64,000 bases of DNA from Clostridiales bacterium. GTDB lineage: Bacteria; Bacillota; Clostridia; Saccharofermentanales; Saccharofermentanaceae. The notes beneath the pieces are model-generated. The model saw nothing but the letters and a program-made list of their open reading frames with translations. It had not been told where the DNA came from and did no database searches. A program made the position numbers and the translations under genes. The stretch covers positions 62,001 through 126,000 of the forward strand of contig JAFWMQ010000001.1 of assembly GCA_017510605.1 (NCBI GenBank), in the 5' to 3' direction. Below are positions 17,805 to 25,747 of this stretch, piece by piece; the stretch's first letter is position 1; each line of letters opens with the position of its first letter.

Positions 17805-19145
17805 ATGTATAAGGAAAGACCGGCAATAAAGATCATTGACGGAATCCTCATAACCACTTCCTGCCTGAGCACTTTTCTTTACGGGATAAGCTACTGGTTT
17901 ATTCTGCTGACGGTAGCGCTTGCAGTTGCGGCATTTATCCTTCCGGGTTTCTATGCTTCGGACATTGCAGGCTCGAGGCTCAAGGTGTGTTCCTATGGAA
18001 CGACGATCCTTTCCGTATTTCCGTTCACTTTGCTTGTTGTCGTGCCCGCCTTCATCGTATCGCTGTTCTTCCATGAAGAGCTTGGCTGGCCGTCGATAAT
18101 CACATATGCCTGCGTGACGCTAGGCCTTCTTAATGCATACTTCTGGACGGGGATCATTCTCGTTTACCTGACCTCGAAGCAGATCGGAATAAGCAAGCGC
18201 CTGATCGGCATCTTCTGCGGCATGATCCCCGTGGCGAATCTTTTCGTACTCTCATGGATAGTAAAGATATCGAGCAGGGAAGTCAGGGAAGAGAGCGAGC
18301 GCTTCTGGCGCAATGAAGCCCGAAAAGCCCTTCAGATTTGCAAGACCAGGTATCCGATCCTCATGGTACACGGCGTTTTCTTCAGGGATTCAGAGCACCT
18401 TAACTACTGGGGCAGAGTTCCTTCTGAGCTTATAAAGAACGGAGCGACTGTCTTTTACGGCGGCCAGGAATCCGCCGGAAATGTTAAGACCTGCGCTCTG
18501 CAGATAAAGAAAGCGATAGTTCAGGTCCTTCAGGAAACCGGCGCCGATAAGGTCAACATCATCGCGCACAGCAAGGGCGGCCTCGATTCACGCTACTGCA
18601 TCTGCATGCTCGGCATGGCGCCTTATGTTGCATCCCTGACAACCGTCAACACGCCCCACCGCGGCTGCGAATTCGCCGAATACCTCATGAACAAAGCGCC
18701 CGAAAAGCTGAAGGACACTGTCGCTGCTGCCTACAACAAAGGCGCCAAAGCCCTGGGCGACGTCAACCCTGACTTCGTCAGCGCAGTTACCGACCTCACC
18801 AAGGACGGCGTCGCGCGGTTGAACGCCGAGATGGCCCCGATGCAGCACCAGTTCGACGGCATCTTCACCCAGAGCTTCGGCTCCAAGCTCAATCACGCCA
18901 CGAGCGGCAAATTCCCCCTCAACATGAGCTATCACTTCGTCAAACACTTCGACGGTTTTAACGACGGCCTCGTCGGCGAAGATTCATTCCAGTGGGGTTC
19001 CGAATACCACTTCCTCACAAACAAAGGCCTGCGCGGCATCTCCCACGCCGACATGATCGACCTCAACCGCGAGAACATCGACGGCTTCGATATACGCGAA
19101 TTCTATATCAGTCTGGTCCAGGGGCTGAAGGAAAGAGGGCTGTGA
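17805..19145 (+). CDS. Membrane-anchored lipase, alpha/beta hydrolase fold
   Basis: This 446-residue protein has four or five hydrophobic segments in the first 165 residues. A hydrolase domain follows, beginning at YPILMVHGVFFRD. The nucleophile elbow is IIAHSKGGLDSRY with the serine at 256, followed by the lipase-type phrase TTVNTPHRG. A candidate aspartate lies in DGLVGEDSF and the histidine in GISHADMI near the C-terminus. It resembles triacylglycerol lipases/acyltransferases of the PGAP1 or LipA class. The membrane domain suggests action on membrane or exported lipids. The 3' part has marked GC-rich codon use. Its 3' end faces a palindrome cluster. Confidence 0.85.
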   Translation: MYKERPAIKIIDGILITTSCLSTFLYGISYWFILLTVALAVAAFILPGFYASDIAGSRLKVCSYGTTILSVFPFTLLVVVPAFIVSLFFHEELGWPSIITYACVTLGLLNAYFWTGIILVYLTSKQIGISKRLIGIFCGMIPVANLFVLSWIVKISSREVREESERFWRNEARKALQICKTRYPILMVHGVFFRDSEHLNYWGRVPSELIKNGATVFYGGQESAGNVKTCALQIKKAIVQVLQETGADKVNIIAHSKGGLDSRYCICMLGMAPYVASLTTVNTPHRGCEFAEYLMNKAPEKLKDTVAAAYNKGAKALGDVNPDFVSAVTDLTKDGVARLNAEMAPMQHQFDGIFTQSFGSKLNHATSGKFPLNMSYHFVKHFDGFNDGLVGEDSFQWGSEYHFLTNKGLRGISHADMIDLNRENIDGFDIREFYISLVQGLKERGL

Positions 19146-19154
19146 TGAGGATTG

Positions 19155-19409
19155 CCGACTAAAATGAATTTCCTCAAAATAGTCGGTATTTTTTCAGAGT
19201 AATATACTGTTTTTTGGCTGGCGGATACCGACTTATTTCCATTTATTGAAAATAGTCGGTATGAATTGACTTCTGATGCAATAATTTTTCGAAAATAATA
19301 CCGACGGAAATGCCGTTTTCGCGATTTAGTCGGTGTTCATGCTCGCGAAAACCTTGTCAAAGCCCAAAATGATACCGACTAAAATGCAGTTTTGCAAAAT
19401 AGTCGGTAT
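19155..19409. repeat. Palindrome cluster 1, four units with ATACCGACTA arms
   Basis: Four inverted repeats of 32-39 bases lie in the convergent gap: 19155-19186, 19225-19262, 19298-19336 and 19372-19409. Their arms are (AT)ACCGACTA and TAGTCGGT(AT). The interiors are also similar, with AAATG followed by TTTT or AAAAT; unit 4 reads AAAATGCAGTTTTG inside. Unit 1 is followed by TATTTTTT and could terminate the lipase transcript. The other units lack a T-run. The repeats fill the whole gap between the lipase and the Rrf2 gene. Confidence 0.85.
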
Positions 19410-19456
19410 TAGCGCTACAAGTCAATTAAATAAATCGTTTGCCTGACGACCGGACC

Positions 19457-19867
19457 TCAGCCTTCTTTCGCCGCCAGCTCGGCGATCGTGTATTTCTTGA
19501 AGAACGCCATCATGGTCTCGTTGAAGTCCTTCCACATCGGGAGGGTTACGCAGGATGCCTCGCGTTCGCACTTGGGGCTGTCCGGGTTCATGCAGGCGAC
19601 GACGTAGAAATCGTTTTCCGTGATGGAGATAACGTCCCAGGCGGTGATCTCTTCGGCGGGGCGGGCGAGCCTGTAGCCGCCTTTCTTGCCGCGGAGGCCT
19701 TTGACCAGGCCGTTTGTGACGAGGACCTTGATTATCGACTCGAGGTATTTCTCTGAAAGGCCCTGGCGCTGTGAAATGTCTTTGAGCGTGACGTAAGAAT
19801 CGGCGCCGCTTTTCGCAATATCTATAAGTACCCGGAGCGCATAGCGTCCTTTTGTCGATACAACCAT
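19457..19867 (-). CDS. Rrf2-family regulator with possible iron-sulfur cysteines
   Basis: This 136-residue winged-helix regulator has the Rrf2 N-terminus (STKGRYALRVLIDIA), recognition region (LKDISQRQGLSEKYLESIIKVL) and wing (GLRGKKGGYRLARPAEEIT). Three cysteines, spaced C-X7-C-X5-C in ACMNPDSPKCEREASC, fall where IscR-type members bind a [2Fe-2S] cluster, so redox or iron-sulfur sensing is likely. Near its promoter is a short palindrome CAGGTAAAACCTG (19932-19944). It is transcribed away from the carboxylesterase start side but downstream of it on the same strand. The target is unknown. Confidence 0.9.
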   Translation of the reverse strand: MVVSTKGRYALRVLIDIAKSGADSYVTLKDISQRQGLSEKYLESIIKVLVTNGLVKGLRGKKGGYRLARPAEEITAWDVISITENDFYVVACMNPDSPKCEREASCVTLPMWKDFNETMMAFFKKYTIAELAAKEG

Positions 19868-19931
19868 AATTCTATCCTCCGTGAAGCATTATCATAAAAC
19901 CTATTATAAAAGAAGGTATATTCGATTTAAA

Positions 19932-19944
19932 CAGGTAAAACCTG
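19932..19944. promoter_or_regulatory. Short palindrome upstream of the Rrf2 gene, possible operator
   Basis: CAGGT and ACCTG flank an AAA centre in the AT-rich stretch upstream of the regulator start. Rrf2 proteins often control their own promoter through such dyads. There is no further copy to compare, so this is weak. The remaining 19868-20080 gap shows nothing else clear. Confidence 0.3.
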
Positions 19945-20080
19945 ATGTTATACAGATTTATTACAGGTTGTTCGGGAACGTGAGGGTAAGGCCGGGGGAA
20001 GGGATACGAAAGCGCAGGGGAAGAGGAGCGGAAGAGCAGGGAAGCTTCCGGATAACCCGAAAAATGCCCGTTTAACACTG

Positions 20081-21427
20081 TTACTTAATGCCGAAGACCT
20101 CTTCGTCGTCCTTGAACTGCGGCCAGGGAGCCTCGCCCTTGTAGGCGAAGGCGCTCCAGATCTCGCGCATCTTTTCGCCGACGCGGCGTGAGACGGGATC
20201 GTCGACATTCGCATAAGAATAGGACTTGCCGAACAGGACCGGAAGCTCGCTGGCGTGGAAACAACCGGCGCCTCTTTTCTCGATGTCGGGCGTCATGTAC
20301 TGATATTCGTAGACCCATGAGGGACCTTTGATCTCGCGGGCGATCTCGCGTGAAGGCTTGGTATAGAAGGCGGCCGTGAAGTCGTCGGACATATGGCGGC
20401 GTGCGTTCTTGCCGGGGTGCAGCTTGAACTTGAACCAATGCGCTGCAAGCGGGAGCAGTACGGTCGGGATATTGCAGATGAAGGCGTCGCCTTCCTGGCT
20501 GCACGTGCCGATGAGGATGGGCTTTTTCGAGGCTTTGGCAAGATCGGCGGGGCGCCCTGTGATCACCTCTCCGTCAATGACGGGCGAGAAAGCGCATGTT
20601 GAATTGCCCTCGCGCAGAATGAGGTCGCGGAGCTCGCCGTTAGCCTTATGAATGTAGTCGATGTTAATGTTTTTGAGGGCCTCGAGTTCGGTCGGCTTGA
20701 CGCCGATGAACTGCAGATATTTGTTAGTGAGACGCTCGCTTTGTTTCTCGGTCCAGAACGAATCGACGCATGCCGACTGTATTATCGCCTTGTCGAAAAG
20801 CGTCTCGGCTTCAGGCATTCCGAGCAGCGCTATGATGCACGCCGCACCTGCGGACTGCCCGAAAACAGTTACGTTGTCGGCATCTCCGCCGAAGCGGTGG
20901 ATATTATTCCGCACGAACTTGAGCGCGGCCATCTGGTCGAAAAGACCGTTGCTCTTGTCGAATTTCTTATCAAGAAAATTCAGGTTGAGGAAGCCTTCGA
21001 GATTGAGCCTGTAGTTGAAGCTCACGACGATGGTCTTTGTGTCGACGGCGAATTTCGCGAGGTCATAGTAAAGCTCGTCGTTGTCATTGCTGATCCTTCC
21101 GCATCCGCCGTTGGCATAAGAGCCGCCGTAGAACCACACCATTACAGGCGCGTCGGGCGCCAATCCCTGCGGCACGAAAACATTCAGGTAGAGACAGTCT
21201 TTGTCGTCAGCTGAGATCGTAGAGCGGCCTTTTCCCTGAACCGGACTGACGGGTCCCCTGAAGGCCTTGAAAACGCCCTCCCAGGGCTCAGGCGGAACGG
21301 GATGTTTAAACGCGAGCTCACCTACGGGCGGCGCCGCAAACGGTATGCCGAGATATTCCTCGCACCCGTCCTTGATGATGCCTTTGACAAGACCGTATTG
21401 AGTTGTGACCGTCCGTGAATAATCCAT
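20081..21427 (-). CDS. Type B carboxylesterase
   Basis: This 448-residue alpha/beta hydrolase belongs to the carboxylesterase/cholinesterase family. Signature elements in order are TQYGLVKGI at the N-terminus, GIPFAAPPVGELAF, DKDCLYLNVFVP, the oxyanion-type WFYGGSYANGG, the nucleophile GQSAG (in NVTVFGQSAGAACI), the acid region in CSQEGD and the histidine region FHASELPVLFG. No signal peptide is seen, so it is probably cytoplasmic. It is somewhat shorter than the usual 480-520. Natural substrates of such bacterial esterases are rarely known. Confidence 0.92.
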   Translation of the reverse strand: MDYSRTVTTQYGLVKGIIKDGCEEYLGIPFAAPPVGELAFKHPVPPEPWEGVFKAFRGPVSPVQGKGRSTISADDKDCLYLNVFVPQGLAPDAPVMVWFYGGSYANGGCGRISNDNDELYYDLAKFAVDTKTIVVSFNYRLNLEGFLNLNFLDKKFDKSNGLFDQMAALKFVRNNIHRFGGDADNVTVFGQSAGAACIIALLGMPEAETLFDKAIIQSACVDSFWTEKQSERLTNKYLQFIGVKPTELEALKNINIDYIHKANGELRDLILREGNSTCAFSPVIDGEVITGRPADLAKASKKPILIGTCSQEGDAFICNIPTVLLPLAAHWFKFKLHPGKNARRHMSDDFTAAFYTKPSREIAREIKGPSWVYEYQYMTPDIEKRGAGCFHASELPVLFGKSYSYANVDDPVSRRVGEKMREIWSAFAYKGEAPWPQFKDDEEVFGIK

Positions 21428-21538
21428 AAGAAAATTTTACACGGCTGGAGAGCGGGGCGCAATGGAATGGGGTGGGGTGTTTTACTTGTGCAAATGACGA
21501 AAATAGTGGTTGAGAAATTGGTTATCTTATTTAGCCGT

Positions 21539-21734
21539 AAAATGGTGTTTTGACACGCGGATCGACCTGCAATAGTCGTTTTGACCCGAAGATTAACCCG
21601 CACCGCGGCATGTCAAAATGCTGTCAGCTTTTTTGCCGACTTTTCGAGCCTGAAAACTCGGCGAAAAAGTCGGAATTCCGGATTTCCGACAATTTATCCG
21701 ACTTTTCGAAGCGAATCAGTCGGCAAAAAAGTCG
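21539..21734. repeat. Palindrome cluster 2 with TTTTGACA and CCGACTTTT arms
   Basis: This gap between two minus-strand genes holds several inverted repeats. TTTTGACA (21548-21555) pairs with TGTCAAAA (21611-21618). CCGACTTTT (21636-21644) pairs with AAAAAGTCGG (21664-21673). A second CCGACTTTT (21698-21706) pairs with AAAAAAGTCG (21725-21734). AAAATGGTGTTTTG at 21539-21552 matches the core seen in clusters 1 and 3. The rest of the gap to 21850 is a GC-rich stretch of GCN/GGC triplets that reads Gly/Ser-rich in frame after the stop of the downstream gene and carries no clear gene. Confidence 0.75.
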
Positions 21735-21850
21735 TCATCGCCGTTTACAACGCTGCTTCCGCTTCCGCCGCCTCAGCCGCTACCGCCACTGCTCCCGCTG
21801 TCGCCATCGCCGCTTCCGCTGCAGCCGCCTATGTCAAAAAATTGATGCCA

Positions 21851-22816
21851 TCAATGCACCTTTACCACTACCAGCTCGGGATAGTTGTTGATCCTCACGG
21901 GGATTATGCTGTTGCCGAGGCCGCGGCTCAGGATCACCGTTGTGGAGCCGAAGGAACGCATGCCTTCATAATAATCGGGCAGGAACTCGAATTCGGGCGA
22001 GACGAGCCCGCCGACGCCCGGAATGATTATCTGGCCGCCGTGGAAGTGACCGGTGAGGACGAGGTCCGCACCAAGGCTCTCGTACAGGCTGTGATACTGC
22101 GGTTCGTGAGCGAGCATGATCACCGGCTTTTCGTCACTGAAAGGCCCGTATGCATTGAAGGAACCCAGCGAGGCGTCACCGATCCCGGCAAGCACGTAGC
22201 CGCCCATGTCGACATAGGTGTCGTCAAGGATCACCACGCCGAGGGCGCGGAGGTCATCCATAAAAGCATCCGTTTTCGGGCCGCGAAGAAAGACTTCATG
22301 ATTGCCCGTGATGTAATATACGGGGGCAATTTTGACTGCGCCCTTAAAGAATGAGAGCGATATTGAATACGAGGTGTGTGTCTTGTCCACAGCGTCCCCA
22401 GTCACGACGATCAGGTCAGGATCAGCCGCTTCGATCTTCTTCAGAAGTGCCGATTCCCCGATCCCGAAAATCTGATTATGCAGATCCGACACCTGGACTA
22501 TCGTGAGGTCGTTTTCGAGGCCCAGATCGGCCTCATATTCGGTTACGGTGAGGTGGTAATTCTGATAGAGGCAGAAGCCGCAGATCACGATCTCAAGCAC
22601 CGCGAGCACCGGTACCACGACGAACTTAACCTTCAGTGTCTTGTGGTGGAAGAGCTTCATGCCCAGGAATGCTCCGATCGAGCCGCCGATCCATGCCCAG
22701 AAGAGAAGGCTCCTCTCGGGTATCCTGCGCGCGCCCTTTTTGGCATACGCCTTATCGAGGCCGTACATTACGAATGCTATGAGGTTAACTAAGACCAGCC
22801 AGTAAACAAGTATCAT
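21851..22816 (-). CDS. DUF1294 membrane domain fused to a metallophosphoesterase
   Basis: This 321-residue protein begins with a DUF1294 module (about 1-90): two or three membrane segments around the conserved YGLDKAYAKKGARRIPERSLLFWAWIGGSIGAF-type region. A calcineurin-like phosphoesterase of YkuE type follows. Metal-ligand motifs are VSDLHNQ, VVTGDAVD, ITGNHEVF, MLAHEP and LTGHFHGGQ, all complete. YkuE-type enzymes act outside the membrane on lipid or wall intermediates. DUF1294 is usually a separate small protein, so the fusion supports a membrane-bound enzyme. Another helix lies near 85-105. Confidence 0.9.
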   Translation of the reverse strand: MILVYWLVLVNLIAFVMYGLDKAYAKKGARRIPERSLLFWAWIGGSIGAFLGMKLFHHKTLKVKFVVVPVLAVLEIVICGFCLYQNYHLTVTEYEADLGLENDLTIVQVSDLHNQIFGIGESALLKKIEAADPDLIVVTGDAVDKTHTSYSISLSFFKGAVKIAPVYYITGNHEVFLRGPKTDAFMDDLRALGVVILDDTYVDMGGYVLAGIGDASLGSFNAYGPFSDEKPVIMLAHEPQYHSLYESLGADLVLTGHFHGGQIIIPGVGGLVSPEFEFLPDYYEGMRSFGSTTVILSRGLGNSIIPVRINNYPELVVVKVH

Positions 22817-22854
22817 TCAAAAAGCTCCGGTAATATTCTCCATCATACGGAATA

Positions 22855-23316
22855 TTATATACCCCTGGATTCGAGATACTTGAAAAACGCATCAAGACCT
22901 TCTTTAAGGTCATCGTAGGTTTCGTCGAAGTTGCCCGTGTACCACGGATCCGCGATGCTGCGGCTGCTTCCCGCGAAAGAAAGCATCAGGTAGATCTTGC
23001 CGTCCGGATCTCCGCCCGCAATGCGCGTCATGTTGCTTATGTTATAGGAATCCATGCCGATAAGGTAATCGTAGTTATCGTAATCGGCGCGGGTCATCTG
23101 GCGCGCGCGGTGCGGAACCATCGGGATGCCGACCTCCCTTAATTTGCTCACTGTGCCGTAGTGCGGACCGTTGCCGATCTCCTCGCGGCTAGTCGCTGCC
23201 GATTCGATGTAAAAACGGTCAGAAAGCCCGCGTTTATTGACCATATCCTGGAACATGGACTGCGCAAGGGTTGATCTGCAAATATTGCCGTGGCATACAA
23301 ATAGTACTTTTATCAT
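22855..23316 (-). CDS. Low-molecular-weight protein tyrosine phosphatase, integration target
   Basis: This 153-residue cytoplasmic phosphatase has its P-loop at the very N-terminus: C8, then five residues, then R14 and S15 (CHGNICRS). The general-acid loop reads DPWYTG near 120. Length and motifs are standard, so the gene is intact. Its first ten codons coincide exactly with the attachment site at 23286-23316. Everything upstream, including the ribosome binding site AAAGGA, therefore belongs to the inserted element. It is on the same strand as the restriction cassette and integrase 1, so read-through from the element may drive it. Confidence 0.95.
   Translation of the reverse strand: MIKVLFVCHGNICRSTLAQSMFQDMVNKRGLSDRFYIESAATSREEIGNGPHYGTVSKLREVGIPMVPHRARQMTRADYDNYDYLIGMDSYNISNMTRIAGGDPDGKIYLMLSFAGSSRSIADPWYTGNFDETYDDLKEGLDAFFKYLESRGI
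23286..23316 (-). repeat. Attachment site A, functional start of the phosphatase gene
   Basis: A 31-base direct repeat runs from TGCCGTG to TTTTATCAT on the plus strand. Read on the minus strand it is the start codon plus nine further codons (MIKVLFVCHG). Copies occur at 35342 (28/31 identical), 41271 (26/31) and 56943. This copy is the one still joined to the full gene. AT-rich flanking sequence with repeated TGTGTTA/TAACACA words (23362-23490) starts directly to its right, as expected for recombinase arm sites. Confidence 0.85.
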
Positions 23317-23493
23317 ACTTGAAAATCCTTTCGTTTATGAGGATTTTCAACAAAAAATCCCATATATAACACAATATAACTCTTTGTCGACAAATCCGCT
23401 ATTTTACGAAAAAACTCATAAACGAGCACATTTTGTGTTATGTCTATTATGTTATATAGTGTGTTATTTTTTAAATTCATAACACAACAGGCT

Positions 23494-24909
23494 TTATTCA
23501 TCGTCATCATCTATAGCCTCTTCAAAGTTCACTTCTTCCTCTTCAATATCAATATCATCATCAGGAGATACGATGTCAGGGGTTCTGTTATAACCACACA
23601 GATCATAGTTTGAAGTATTCATGAACGAAAAGAAATTCTTCTTAACATCACCCGCTTCAACATGAGTATATACGTTCAACGTGAACTCAATACTACTATG
23701 CCCCATAATTACTTGGAGAGTTTTGGGACTCATTCCAGAACCGGCGCAGTTTGAACAAAACGTGTGTCTAATTACATGCGGGCTGATAGGGGGCAGTTCG
23801 TCTTTGTACAGTTCATTAAATCTATTTCTAGCGTCCTTTATGTGATTCTGCCAATGCTGTGCTACCTCATATTTACCATCTTTGTCTATCCATAAAAAAC
23901 CAGTTTTTGAAAACTGATGTGTTTCATCCCAAACTATTTCTTCATTAACAGTCGGCCTATTCTTAATTACATTCTTAAAGGCTTTTTCAACATCAGGCAA
24001 CATAGGAATATCTCTAATTCCATTATCAGTTTTGGGGCGTTCTATATAATTCAATAGTTTCCCTTCTGGTTTGCCTGTCTTTTCGTTTGTTTTTCCGCCC
24101 TTTTTAGCTACCCAAACACGTTCTAATTGCCACCTAACATGTATAACGTGTTCTTCGAAATCAATATCTTCTGCATTCAATCCGCAGAATTCAGATATAC
24201 GCAATCCAGTAAAAAATAATATGTAGATGCCATCATAGTAAATTTTATAATGCTTATGTGTTTGTACAAAGTCGAGAAATCTTCTCATGTCAGCTCTGCT
24301 AAGAGCATCTCGTGTTTTAGTACCGCCATAAGCTTTTTTAGTCATGCTGAAATCAAATGGATTATTCTCTATCCAGTTACTTTTCTTCGCAAGTGCAAAA
24401 GCTTGTTTTAACATTCCTTTTAATGTATGAAGAGACGAATAACTTCTGCCTTTTTCCTTATTAAGTTTTAAAAACCACTCTTCTGCAGGAAATGCTTTAA
24501 CATCACGTATCTTGGTCTTCGCCATTGAATAGGCAAGCTTATTATTCTTATTACTAAGATAATTTAGCTGTGTAGTATATCCTTTTCGAGTTGTCTCACG
24601 CACTTTAGGATTCTGAAGCTCAACCCAGCGTTGGAGCAAGACAAGAACTGTCATGTCTCCACCTGACTCAGAAATACCATTTAATCTATCTTTCTCAATC
24701 TTATCTTTTATTTCTCTTAAAGATTCACCTTTTTTCTGTTTCTTTCCTTTAGGAATAGGATCATGCGGGGTTAATGTCCATGAATACTTTTCAATTCTGG
24801 TGCCGTTTATAGTGCGCGAATATCTATAACGCCCAGTTTTAGAATCATAGGTTTCACCTCGTTGTAATATTCTTCCTTTAGGATCTCTCCTTATTTTTCG
24901 TTCTGCCAT
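23494..24909 (-). CDS. int: Tyrosine recombinase of element I (Tn916-like integrase)
   Basis: This 471-residue site-specific recombinase has an N-terminal arm-binding domain like that of Tn916 integrase (RDPKGRILQRGETYDSKTGRYRYSR), a SAM-like core-binding domain (about 90-190) and a catalytic domain. Catalytic residues appear as R in TGLRISEF, H and R in HVIRHTF, H in MGHSS and the nucleophile Y in NVYTHV. It has a long acidic tail (DDDIDIEEEEVNFEEAIDDDDE) that most relatives lack. It should catalyse insertion and excision at the phosphatase start. It lies 177 bases from site A and reads toward it. No excisionase gene of Tn916 type is seen next to it. Confidence 0.94.
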   Translation of the reverse strand: MAERKIRRDPKGRILQRGETYDSKTGRYRYSRTINGTRIEKYSWTLTPHDPIPKGKKQKKGESLREIKDKIEKDRLNGISESGGDMTVLVLLQRWVELQNPKVRETTRKGYTTQLNYLSNKNNKLAYSMAKTKIRDVKAFPAEEWFLKLNKEKGRSYSSLHTLKGMLKQAFALAKKSNWIENNPFDFSMTKKAYGGTKTRDALSRADMRRFLDFVQTHKHYKIYYDGIYILFFTGLRISEFCGLNAEDIDFEEHVIHVRWQLERVWVAKKGGKTNEKTGKPEGKLLNYIERPKTDNGIRDIPMLPDVEKAFKNVIKNRPTVNEEIVWDETHQFSKTGFLWIDKDGKYEVAQHWQNHIKDARNRFNELYKDELPPISPHVIRHTFCSNCAGSGMSPKTLQVIMGHSSIEFTLNVYTHVEAGDVKKNFFSFMNTSNYDLCGYNRTPDIVSPDDDIDIEEEEVNFEEAIDDDDE

Positions 24910-24979
24910 ATCAAAACCTCTGTTTATCGAACAGCTATAAGTACTCTATCGTTTAACTACTATGATGAAAGAATATTAG

Positions 24980-25147
24980 TTAAATCTTTCCTGTTTCTTT
25001 GAACTGAGAAATATACATCTTCAATGCTTTTTCTACAGTTGCAGTTTTTGTCAATCCAGTTTCTGCTATAAACTTATCAAGTTCATCAGCTATAGGCTTA
25101 TCAATCTTGCAATTAAGCATTTTGTATTCTTTCTTATTCTGAGGCAT
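24980..25147 (-). CDS. Small ribbon-helix-helix protein
   Basis: This 55-residue basic protein has the beta strand then two helices of CopG/Arc-like repressors (YKMLNCKIDKPIADELDKFI, then TGLTKTATVEKALKMYI). AAGGGAG lies 10 bases upstream, partly inside the end of the GIY-YIG gene, so it is the fifth gene of the restriction-like cassette and leads into the integrase. It may repress the cassette or act as a recombination directionality factor, because element I has no other excisionase candidate. Both roles are inferred. Confidence 0.75.
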   Translation of the reverse strand: MPQNKKEYKMLNCKIDKPIADELDKFIAETGLTKTATVEKALKMYISQFKETGKI

Positions 25148-25152
25148 CCCAA

Positions 25153-25746
25153 TTACACTCCCTTTTCATCACGAATATCAGTCAAACGTTTACCCTTATA
25201 CATAAGATAATGTGAACCTTGATGACTCCATCCATCATTTTTTAAAAATGAAATCAAACCAGACATTGTGTATTCTTTACCCTTATACTTGACTAGATTT
25301 TTCAAATTATCCGTAACCGTACAAGTAATTGACGTATCATCGTAATAAGTTAAAGTTGCACCATTAGAAATCCCGATATCCTTCAAAAGTAGCTTAGGTC
25401 TTTTAATGTTGGATGTAGTTTTTCTGTTAGCAGAAGATTTAACATTAGGCTCGGGATATATCTGCTCACCATCAAAAGCCTCCAACAGTTCTTTTACAAT
25501 ATGCTTATCTAACGCAAACAATTCAGAACCAGCAACTTGCGATTTACTAAAAATAGTGTGTAAAAGCCGCTCTTTTTCATCGTAGTTATCAACCTGAATA
25601 GCATAGAAGCGCTTAAGACCAGTAATATTCTTATATCCATTCTGTTCAAGCTCTGTCATTCTTTTATCAAAGCGGTCTTTTGTCTTTCCAATTTTGATAA
25701 GACCATCAACAACCGTTGTCATTATGTAAATAATCCCTTTTGCCAT
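25153..25746 (-). CDS. GIY-YIG (T5orf172/Mug113-like) nuclease with RAMA-like C-terminal domain
   Basis: This 197-residue protein starts with a GIY-YIG-type fold of the T5orf172/Mug113 branch: IYIMTTVVDGLIKIGKT for the first strands, R in DRFDKRM, a histidine in LLHTIF and the acidic residue in GSELF. After a basic linker, residues 120-197 (LLKDIGISNGATLTYYDD, then a beta-rich stretch to YKGKRLTDIRDEKG) resemble the RAMA/DUF4357 type of domain attached to restriction and methylation proteins. The start is one base after the DUF262 stop. A nuclease or sensor acting on modified or unmodified DNA is the best guess. The classical GIY/YIG tyrosines are partly replaced, so catalysis is uncertain. 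Confidence 0.75.
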   Translation of the reverse strand: MAKGIIYIMTTVVDGLIKIGKTKDRFDKRMTELEQNGYKNITGLKRFYAIQVDNYDEKERLLHTIFSKSQVAGSELFALDKHIVKELLEAFDGEQIYPEPNVKSSANRKTTSNIKRPKLLLKDIGISNGATLTYYDDTSITCTVTDNLKNLVKYKGKEYTMSGLISFLKNDGWSHQGSHYLMYKGKRLTDIRDEKGV

Positions 25747-25747
25747 A

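Noticed and set aside
20648..21214. Plus-strand frame of 188 codons inside the carboxylesterase
   Set aside because: It lies fully within a gene with all esterase motifs and has no ribosome binding site.
21735..21850. Gly/Ser-rich in-frame extension after the metallophosphoesterase stop (read-through tail)
   Set aside because: The stop is followed by about 25 codons of GGC/AGC triplets, but nothing suggests recoding; simple GC-rich repeat sequence is enough.
21581..22354. Plus-strand frame of 257 codons opposite the metallophosphoesterase
   Set aside because: It mirrors the intact minus-strand enzyme with complete metal motifs; the alanine-rich start comes from GC-rich triplets in the gap.
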